Source of the DNA: a gamma proteobacterium symbiont of Bathyaustriella thionipta
GTDB taxonomy: Bacteria > Pseudomonadota > Gammaproteobacteria > Chromatiales > Chromatiaceae
Length of the DNA: 11,702 nucleotides
Direction of reading: 5' to 3'
Assembly: GCA_025656895.1 (NCBI GenBank)
Contig: JAHXHF010000196.1
Location: forward strand, 1 to 11,702
In this document: positions 6,340 to 11,702 of the stretch, piece after piece
Layout of the letters: each line of letters begins with the position of its first letter
Position numbering within the stretch: the first letter of the stretch is position 1
Program-made: the position numbers and the translations under genes
The notes under the pieces: model-generated
The model's input: only the letters and a program-made list of their open reading frames with translations
Databases searched by the model: none
Told to the model about the DNA's origin: nothing

Positions 6340-7278
6340 ATGACAGCCCTTATCTGCGGGTCCATGGCTTTTGATAACATCATGGTGTTTCCCGACAAGT
6401 TTAAAAACCATATTTTGCCCGATCAGGTGCATATTCTGAATGTATGCTTTCTGGTGCCGGAAATGCGGCGCAACTTCGGTGGCTGTGCCGGTAACATTGC
6501 TTATAACCTGAAACTACTGGGGGGCGATGGCGCGCCTATGGCAACCGTGGGCGCAGATTTTTCAGCTTACGCCAAATGGCTGGATGAATGTGGCATTCGT
6601 GGTGATTATCTGCTGCAGGTCGAAGGGCACCTGTGCGCGCAGGCCTATATCACCACCGATGAAGATGATAACCAGATTACCGCTTTTCATCCCGGTGCCA
6701 TGAACGAATCACATCAGATCCGGGTGGCGGATGCGGAAAATATTTCGCTGGGCATCATTTCACCGGATGGCCGGCAGGGTATGCTGGATCACGCGCGCCA
6801 GTTCAGTGAAGCCGGTATTCCGTTTATTTTTGATCCCGGTCAGGGCCTGCCGATGTTCGATGGCGAAGAGCTGCAGCAATTTATCCGCCAGGCCGAATGG
6901 GTGTGTTGCAATGATTACGAAGCCAAACTGATGCAGGAACGCACCGGGCTGTCACCCGAACAGATTGCACAACAGGTTTCCGCCATGATTGTTACCCGCG
7001 GATCAAGAGGGTCACTGATCTATACTGCCACCGACTGCCTGGAAATTCCGGCAGTGCCGGTACGTGATTTACTGGATCCAACCGGTTGTGGCGATGCTTA
7101 CCGCGCCGGTTTGATATACGGCTTGATGAATGAGCTGGACTGGCAGACCACCGGTCGCATCGCCGCACTCATGGGCGGTATTAAAATAGAACATTATGGC
7201 ACGCAAAATCACAGTTTTGATAAAGCGACCTTTGCACGGCGTTATCAACAAGTCTTTGCCAGCGAATTAAGCTTCTGA
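6340..7278 (+). CDS. PfkB-family kinase, adenosine kinase-like
   Basis: A 312-residue ribokinase/PfkB-fold sugar or nucleoside kinase that would transfer phosphate from ATP to a hydroxymethyl group. The N-terminal motif is seen in NFGGCAGNIAYNLKLLGG (about 45-62) and the C-terminal signature in DPTGCGDAYRAGLIYG with catalytic base Asp252. VCFLVPEMRRNFGGCAGN and TTDEDDNQITAFHPGAM resemble proteobacterial enzymes described as adenosine kinases (for example from Xanthomonas), which is recall, not a search. If right, the product is AMP from adenosine released by S-adenosylhomocysteine breakdown. The ATG at 6340 is preferred over the in-frame GTG at 6283 because GGAG (6329-6332) lies 7 bases upstream and GTG would overlap gcvPB. 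Ribokinase-type activity on another sugar cannot be excluded. Confidence 0.85.
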   Translation: MTALICGSMAFDNIMVFPDKFKNHILPDQVHILNVCFLVPEMRRNFGGCAGNIAYNLKLLGGDGAPMATVGADFSAYAKWLDECGIRGDYLLQVEGHLCAQAYITTDEDDNQITAFHPGAMNESHQIRVADAENISLGIISPDGRQGMLDHARQFSEAGIPFIFDPGQGLPMFDGEELQQFIRQAEWVCCNDYEAKLMQERTGLSPEQIAQQVSAMIVTRGSRGSLIYTATDCLEIPAVPVRDLLDPTGCGDAYRAGLIYGLMNELDWQTTGRIAALMGGIKIEHYGTQNHSFDKATFARRYQQVFASELSF

Positions 7279-7282
7279 ACCT

Positions 7283-7747
7283 GTGATTCATATCCGGGTA
7301 ACCGATAAGGTGCTGGATGCGGCTGCTGAAACCCGGCAATTAATAGATGCCAGCAGCGAAGGCATGGGGGCTATAGCCAGCTTTTGCGGTCTCATGCGCG
7401 CGAATAATGAAGGACAGGCCGTTTCCGCCATGACGCTGGAATACTATCCGGGTATGACCAAGAAGGCGCTGCAGGCTATCGCAGAGCAGGCTGTGGAACG
7501 CTGGAATCTGGGTAATGTGCATGTTGTGCACCGGCATGGTGATCTTGAGCCGAGTGATCCGATTGTTTTTGTCGGCTGCAGCAGTGCGCATCGCGCCGAT
7601 GCTTTTCTGGCCTGTGAGTTCATCATGGACTATCTTAAAACAGAAGCGCCTTTCTGGAAAAAAGAGCGCACTGGCAAAGGTGAGACATGGGTCCATGCCA
7701 GGCATTCGGATGATCAGGCGAAACAACGTTGGGATACAAAAGCATGA
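7283..7747 (+). CDS. moaE: Molybdopterin synthase catalytic (large) subunit MoaE
   Basis: MoaE binds cyclic pyranopterin monophosphate and, with sulfur delivered by thiocarboxylated MoaD, makes the dithiolene of molybdopterin. Residues known to matter in E. coli MoaE are present with the same numbering: Arg39 (CGLMR), His103-Arg104 (SSAHR), Lys119 (MDYLK) and Lys126 (APFWK). LEYYPGMTKKAL and HRHGDLEPSDPIVFVG are further family stretches. At 154 residues it has normal length. A GTG start is chosen because it retains the N-terminal strand of the fold; no good ribosome binding site precedes it, and only 4 bases separate it from the kinase gene, so coupled translation is likely. moaD and the other cofactor genes are not in the window. 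Confidence 0.95.
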   Translation: MIHIRVTDKVLDAAAETRQLIDASSEGMGAIASFCGLMRANNEGQAVSAMTLEYYPGMTKKALQAIAEQAVERWNLGNVHVVHRHGDLEPSDPIVFVGCSSAHRADAFLACEFIMDYLKTEAPFWKKERTGKGETWVHARHSDDQAKQRWDTKA

Positions 7748-9216
7748 AAAATCAGCGAATTTTTTTATTTCTGAGTGTGTGGATCACGGCCCTGCTTTGC
7801 CTGTTGGCTCCTGCGGCCTTGTTGGCCTCAACCGAACAGCATCAGAATGAACAGCTTGAATCTTATCTTGCGCCCAGTTTTGATGATTTTCCTGCGATTG
7901 AGAAACGCCGTTTTCTACGCATTCTGGTGAGCTATAACAACTCCAACTATTTTGTTTCAGGGGGGCGTCAACAGGGTCTGGAATATGAATTGATGAGCCT
8001 GTTTGAAAAATTCCTTGATCAGAAAGGTGCGAAAAAGGCTGATCAAAAATTACACCTGGTTTTTATCTCGGTGCCTTTTGATCAGCTCATTCCCAGCCTG
8101 CTGGCAGGCAAGGGCGATATTGTAGCGGCCGGCGTAACAGTAACCGGCGCGCGCTCAGAAAAGGTCGCTTTCAGCCAGCGGTACCGCAGTCATGTGGCTG
8201 AAGTGCTGGTGAAATCAAAATCAGCTGCCGCAGTCAAGGTGCTGAAAGACTTGTCAGGCAAGACTATTCACGTAGTGGCCGGCAGCAGTTATCTGTCGCA
8301 CTTACAGGCACTTAATAAACAGTTCAAAGAACAGGGCTTGGCACCGATAAATATTCAGCAGGCGGATAAAACCCTGGCTTCTGAAGATCTGCTGGAAATG
8401 GTGAATGCCGGTATCTATGACTATGTGGTGGCCGATGAACATATTGCCAATCTCTGGCACAAAGTTCTGCCCGATATAAGCATATTGTCGCAGGTGAAAA
8501 TATCGGATGGCGGCAATATTGCCTGGGCGGTGCGTAAGGACAATCCGGTTTTACTGAAAAAGCTGAACCAGTTTGTCAAAAAGCACCGTCAGGGTACGCT
8601 GTTGGGCAACATGATGTTCAAGCGTTATTACGACAATACCAAATGGGTGAAAAACCCGCTCACTGACTCGCGTCAGAAGCAGTTGGATAAATACGCAAAA
8701 TATTTCAAAAAATACGGCCGGCAATATGATTTTGACTGGCTGTTTCTGGCGGCTATCGGCTTTCAGGAATCAGGGCTTAAACAAAGCCGCAAAAGTCGTG
8801 CCGGGGCAGTGGGTGTGATGCAGATCAAACCTTCTACCGCGGCTGACAGGAATGTGGGCATTACAGGTGTTGCCGGCAGTGCGGATAAAAACATTCATGC
8901 GGCAGTGAAATATCTGGCATTTCTGCGTAAACGTTATTTCTCAGACCCGGCGATCAGTATTGGTGATCAGTATGATTTTACCATTGCAGCCTATAATGCA
9001 GGACCGGCCAACATACGCAAGTTTCGTAATGAGGCGAAAAAGGCCGGGCTGGATCCAAACCGCTGGTTTTTTAATGTGGAACATATTGCGCGCAAGCATG
9101 TCGGGCGGGAAACGGTACAATATGTAGCCAATATCAATAAATATTATCTGTCGTACCAGACTTTTTACAAGCACCGGCAAGAACGCGAGGCGGCGCTTAA
9201 AAAAGCCGGCGGATAG
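7744..9216 (+). CDS. mltF: Membrane-bound lytic murein transglycosylase F-like protein
   Basis: A 490-residue periplasmic enzyme that cleaves peptidoglycan glycan strands to 1,6-anhydromuropeptides. The N terminus (1-29, MKNQRIFLFL to ALLAS) is a signal peptide; I see no lipobox cysteine, so it may be soluble or tethered by an uncleaved segment. Residues about 57-300 form a solute-binding (SBP_bac_3) domain, with GLEYELMSLFEKF and VAAGVTVTGARSEKVAFS, thought to be regulatory. Residues about 325-475 are a lysozyme-like SLT domain with catalytic Glu342 (GFQESGLKQ), GAVGVMQIKPSTA and AAYNAGPANI. The start at 7744 overlaps moaE's stop by 4 bases (ATGA) and gives a clean signal peptide; an ATG at 7729 adds five residues and has no ribosome binding site. 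Its 3' end overlaps the convergent gene by 20 bases. Confidence 0.93.
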   Translation: MKNQRIFLFLSVWITALLCLLAPAALLASTEQHQNEQLESYLAPSFDDFPAIEKRRFLRILVSYNNSNYFVSGGRQQGLEYELMSLFEKFLDQKGAKKADQKLHLVFISVPFDQLIPSLLAGKGDIVAAGVTVTGARSEKVAFSQRYRSHVAEVLVKSKSAAAVKVLKDLSGKTIHVVAGSSYLSHLQALNKQFKEQGLAPINIQQADKTLASEDLLEMVNAGIYDYVVADEHIANLWHKVLPDISILSQVKISDGGNIAWAVRKDNPVLLKKLNQFVKKHRQGTLLGNMMFKRYYDNTKWVKNPLTDSRQKQLDKYAKYFKKYGRQYDFDWLFLAAIGFQESGLKQSRKSRAGAVGVMQIKPSTAADRNVGITGVAGSADKNIHAAVKYLAFLRKRYFSDPAISIGDQYDFTIAAYNAGPANIRKFRNEAKKAGLDPNRWFFNVEHIARKHVGRETVQYVANINKYYLSYQTFYKHRQEREAALKKAGG

Positions 9217-9430
9217 GGCGCTTCCGACGTTTCTTTTGCTCCGCGATGATACGGGACGAAAGCCGGGGCGGCACATCAACCGCCAGTAGTTTTTTAATTT
9301 GCTGGTTCATGTGCCAGACTTTATCGGCTTCGGGCTTGCAGCGCATGCAGTTTTGCCAATGGCTTAAAAAGGCAGACTCGCTACAGGCAGGATCGATCAT
9401 TAATTGTCTTTCAAACTCGGCGCAGTTCAC
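9197..9430 (-). CDS. Short anti-sigma-like (zf-HC2/DUF3379-like) protein, probably truncated
   Basis: A 77-residue protein resembling only the cytoplasmic N-terminal part of DUF3379/anti-sigma proteins. MNCAEFERQL opens it, and Cys3 with the His24-Cys28-Cys31 cluster (HWQNCMRC) would make the zinc-binding anti-sigma motif. KKLLAVDVPPRLSSRIIAEQ is the typical stretch before the membrane helix. In relatives a transmembrane segment and a periplasmic domain follow; here the frame stops after RRKRPIRRLF, inside the 3' end of mltF. The GTG start is supported by GGAG (complement of 9438-9441) 7 bases upstream and by an in-frame stop just before. No sigma-factor gene adjoins it; the upstream gene on the same strand, 105 bases away, is the thioredoxin-domain protein. 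It may be a soluble remnant or a functional mini-protein. Confidence 0.65.
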   Translation of the reverse strand: MNCAEFERQLMIDPACSESAFLSHWQNCMRCKPEADKVWHMNQQIKKLLAVDVPPRLSSRIIAEQKKRRKRPIRRLF

Positions 9431-9535
9431 GGCGCGACTCCATCATGTTTAGGCTTCCCTCATAATCAGACCGGACTAAGTGCCATTTAATTGCATGGCA
9501 AGGTGACGGGCTTTTGCAGCCGGCTGCCAGATCAC
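9431..9535 (-). other. Intergenic region with hairpins between the two minus-strand genes
   Basis: A stem TGCCAT/ATGGCA (9481-9486 and 9495-9500, 8-base loop) and a 10-base palindrome CAGCCGGCTG lie between the stop of the thioredoxin-domain gene and the start of the anti-sigma-like gene. Neither is followed by a clear T-run on the minus strand, so I do not call a terminator. Whether the downstream gene has its own promoter here could not be decided. Confidence 0.35.
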
Positions 9536-11602
9536 TTACTGACTATAGTTTTCCGGCTGAAGCAAGGCTTCGATATCTTCCCTGCGGGTCAATGCAGGCT
9601 GACAGCCTTGCACCGAACAACGCCATGCGCTGATGTCCCCTTGTGGTTTGTAATGCGCCAGTGCCGGCGGCAGGTCATCCACTGCGTTTTCAATCATCCA
9701 TACGATACGATCCGGATTCCATTGTTGTGCCGCCAGTGTTTGTAAGTGCTGTATGGCTTGCGGGGAGCCACGCACAAACAGTGTTTCCGGTGGATGCAGC
9801 CAGCTGTCCAACGCGTTAAGCAGGCTGCAATGGGCATAAGGAATTTGCAGCATGCCCGACCAGGCCAGTTGCAGGGTTCGCCGGGCCGCCTGCAGGTAAC
9901 GCTCATCGCTCAATAATAATCCCAGACGCTGCAAAGCCAGAGCCGCCACAGCATTGCCGGAAGGCAGGCTGTCATCCGCCATGCTTTTCGTGCGCGTGAT
10001 CAGTGATTCGTGATCGTGTGAAGTAAAAAAGAAGCCGCCCTGCTGCGGATCTTCAAACTGGCTTAATAAAATATCCGCCAGTTGCACGGCAAATAACAGG
10101 TCTTGTGTGTGCCATTGTATGCTGAGTTTGAACAGCAAGGCATCCAGTAAACAGGCGTAATCATCCAGATAGGCGTTGAGCGTTGACAGTCCGTCTTTAT
10201 GGGAGGCCGACAAGCGCCCGTTGCTCCACATGTTTTTGTGAATAAAATCCAGTGCGCGGCTGGCGGATTCGATATAGTCCGCTCGTTGCAGTACCTGGCC
10301 GGCCCGCAGCATGCCCTTGATCATCAGCGCGTTCCAGCTGACCAGTATTTTGTCATCCCGGGCGGGGCGCGTACGTTGTTCACGCGCCTGCAATAATTTG
10401 TGACCGGCGGCAGCCAGTTTTTCCTGTGCCTGCGCTTCGGTCAGACCCAGTTTGGCGGCCGCCTGCGCCACGGTTTTGTGGCTATGCAAATGCCACTGGC
10501 CGGAAAAATTGGCCTTGCCCTGCAGGCCGTATATTTGTTGCAACAAGGCATAGCTTTGTTTGTCCAGCAGTGCCTGGATTTGCTGCTTGCGCCAGATATA
10601 AAAAAGGCCTTCCTGTCCTTCGCTGTCGGCATCCAGAGACGAGTAATAAGCGCCTTCCGGAGATTGCATTTCACGCATTACCCAGTCTGCACAGGCTTCT
10701 ATGCTACGTTTGAACAGCGGGCTTTTGTTGATCAGCCAGGCATCGCAATACAGGGACAACAGGGGGCCGTTGTCATACAGCATTTTTTCAAAATGTGGAA
10801 TCATCCACTGTGCATCGACCGAATAACGAAAAAAGCCGCCGCCGATTTGATCCTGCAATCCGCCGGCTGCCATTTTTTCCAGCGTGAACAGAGCCATGTG
10901 CAGTGCCTGCCGGTCCATGTGATGGTTTTTGCGGGTGCGGTACAGATGTTGCAGCAAACGTTCTATATTGCCGGGGTGAGGGAATTTTGGGGCATCGCCA
11001 AAGCCTCCGAAACGGGCATCAAAATGCTGTTGCAGTTGTTGCCGGACAGCATCAAGAGGCGTGCTGTCCAGTGCATCGGCGGCCACCGGAGATTGAGGTT
11101 GCAGGCTGTTCAGCGCTTCCATCACGGACTGGTTCTGTTGTTCAATTTCACTGCGCTGTTGCTGCCAGGCGCTATGGATGTGCTGCAACAAATCAGCAAA
11201 AGCCGGCAGCCCATGGCGTGCCTGTGGCGGGAAATAAGTACCGGCAAAGAACGGAATCTGTTTGTCGGGTGTCAGGAATACGGTCAACGGCCAGCCACCG
11301 GGACGATTGGCCAGTAATTGATGCGCGTTCTGATAGATGCGATCCAGATCCGGCCGTTGTTCCCGGTCTACTTTGATGTTGATGAAAAGCCGGTTCATCA
11401 GAGCGGCGGTAGCGGCATCTTCAAAGGATTCATGCGCCATGACATGACACCAATGGCAAGCTGAATAGCCAATCGAAAGCAAGATGGGCTTATCTTGTTG
11501 TTGTGCTAATTGCAGTGATTGTTCACACCAGCCCCACCAGTTTACCGGATTATCGGCATGCTGCAGTAAATAAGGGCTGGTGGCATTTTTTAGATGGTTC
11601 AT
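9536..11602 (-). CDS. Thioredoxin-domain protein of the DUF255/YyaL (SPATA20-like) family
   Basis: A 688-residue cytoplasmic protein. Residues about 1-165 are a thioredoxin-like domain with MNHLKNATSPYLLQHADNPV at the start and the CxxC motif CHWC (Cys49, Cys52) followed by HVMAHESFED, then KVDREQRPDLDRIYQ and GGWPLTVFLTPD. The rest is the alpha/alpha-barrel part resembling six-hairpin glycosidase folds, with GGFFRYSVDAQWMIPHFEKM, YYSSLDADSEG and ADDSLPSGNAVAALAL. The family (yeast-to-human, and bacterial YyaL) has no well-established reaction; redox and sugar-active roles have both been suggested. ATG at 11602 matches the family start; a GTG at 11638 would add 12 unrelated residues. It is complete. 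It may form an operon with the anti-sigma-like gene downstream. Confidence 0.93.
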   Translation of the reverse strand: MNHLKNATSPYLLQHADNPVNWWGWCEQSLQLAQQQDKPILLSIGYSACHWCHVMAHESFEDAATAALMNRLFINIKVDREQRPDLDRIYQNAHQLLANRPGGWPLTVFLTPDKQIPFFAGTYFPPQARHGLPAFADLLQHIHSAWQQQRSEIEQQNQSVMEALNSLQPQSPVAADALDSTPLDAVRQQLQQHFDARFGGFGDAPKFPHPGNIERLLQHLYRTRKNHHMDRQALHMALFTLEKMAAGGLQDQIGGGFFRYSVDAQWMIPHFEKMLYDNGPLLSLYCDAWLINKSPLFKRSIEACADWVMREMQSPEGAYYSSLDADSEGQEGLFYIWRKQQIQALLDKQSYALLQQIYGLQGKANFSGQWHLHSHKTVAQAAAKLGLTEAQAQEKLAAAGHKLLQAREQRTRPARDDKILVSWNALMIKGMLRAGQVLQRADYIESASRALDFIHKNMWSNGRLSASHKDGLSTLNAYLDDYACLLDALLFKLSIQWHTQDLLFAVQLADILLSQFEDPQQGGFFFTSHDHESLITRTKSMADDSLPSGNAVAALALQRLGLLLSDERYLQAARRTLQLAWSGMLQIPYAHCSLLNALDSWLHPPETLFVRGSPQAIQHLQTLAAQQWNPDRIVWMIENAVDDLPPALAHYKPQGDISAWRCSVQGCQPALTRREDIEALLQPENYSQ

Positions 11603-11702
11603 GCTTAATCCGTTGTAACTACTCAGCGAAAATAACACAAAAAAGTGCTTGACACGATTTTAGCGTTATTTTTACTTTTTTAATTGCGCAACTGGCGACC
11701 CC
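11603..11702. promoter_or_regulatory. AT-rich upstream region with weak promoter candidates on both strands
   Basis: On the minus strand TAAAAT (complement of 11657-11662) could be the -10 of the thioredoxin-domain gene, giving a leader of about 48 bases, but no fitting -35 is seen. On the plus strand a perfect TTGACA (11649-11654) has only a poor -10 (TACTTT after 18 bases) and would point out of the window. Two 8-base inverted repeats also lie here (11629-11636 with 11665-11672; 11639-11646 with 11674-11681), which could be chance in AT-rich DNA. Confidence 0.25.

Noticed and set aside
9481..9526. Terminator of the thioredoxin-domain gene
   Set aside because: Two small stems exist, but neither is followed by a T-run on the minus strand.
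10400..11317. 305-codon plus-strand frame opposite the thioredoxin-domain gene
   Set aside because: It is antisense to a clearly conserved protein and shows no domain of its own; long shadow frames are expected in such coding DNA.
11649..11678. Promoter pointing out of the window (TTGACA)
   Set aside because: The -35 is perfect, but no acceptable -10 lies at 16-18 bases; kept only as a weak candidate.

Overview
The window looks like chromosomal DNA of a gamma- (or possibly beta-) proteobacterium of moderate GC content. This rests on family resemblance only: a split P-protein glycine cleavage operon under a tandem glycine riboswitch, an MltF-type transglycosylase with a fused solute-binding domain, a DUF3379-like short zinc-finger protein and an atypical 2-Cys Tpx. 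I cannot name a genus.

Layout. Positions 1-265 hold no convincing gene, but a strong GC-rich palindrome sits at the left edge. Positions 266-914 encode a type II toxin-antitoxin pair (ribbon-helix-helix-like antitoxin, PIN-domain toxin) overlapping by 17 bases; a doubtful 43-codon reading frame with a possible membrane segment starts on the toxin's stop codon. Next come a good sigma-70 promoter (about 1079-1107) and a tandem glycine riboswitch (about 1125-1312). From 1380 to 9216 seven plus-strand genes follow with gaps of 60 bases or fewer: gcvT, gcvH, gcvPA, tpx, gcvPB, a PfkB-family (adenosine kinase-like) kinase, moaE, and then mltF as an eighth gene overlapping moaE by 4 bases. On the minus strand a short anti-sigma/DUF3379-like gene (9197-9430) meets mltF tail to tail with a 20-base overlap, and upstream of it lies a thioredoxin-domain DUF255/YyaL-family gene (9536-11602).

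How the genes work together. GcvT, GcvH and GcvPA/GcvPB form the glycine cleavage system, which turns glycine and tetrahydrofolate into CO2, ammonia, NADH and 5,10-methylene-tetrahydrofolate. The riboswitch should turn the operon on when glycine is plentiful. Tpx (thioredoxin-dependent peroxidase) sits between the two halves of the P-protein. The kinase could salvage adenosine from the SAM/SAH methyl cycle, which draws on the one-carbon units made here; that link is inference. MoaE (molybdopterin synthase large subunit) and MltF (peptidoglycan lytic enzyme) look like co-transcribed passengers.

The most interesting points are the build of the riboswitch (a hairpin in the linker, a 13-base near-repeat before each aptamer, and an exact 9-base copy of aptamer 2's 5' strand at the gcvT ribosome binding site), the tpx insertion in the split gcvP, and the shortened anti-sigma-like gene. 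I see no clear evidence for a wholly new system, and no CRISPR, tRNA, rRNA or intact transposase gene.
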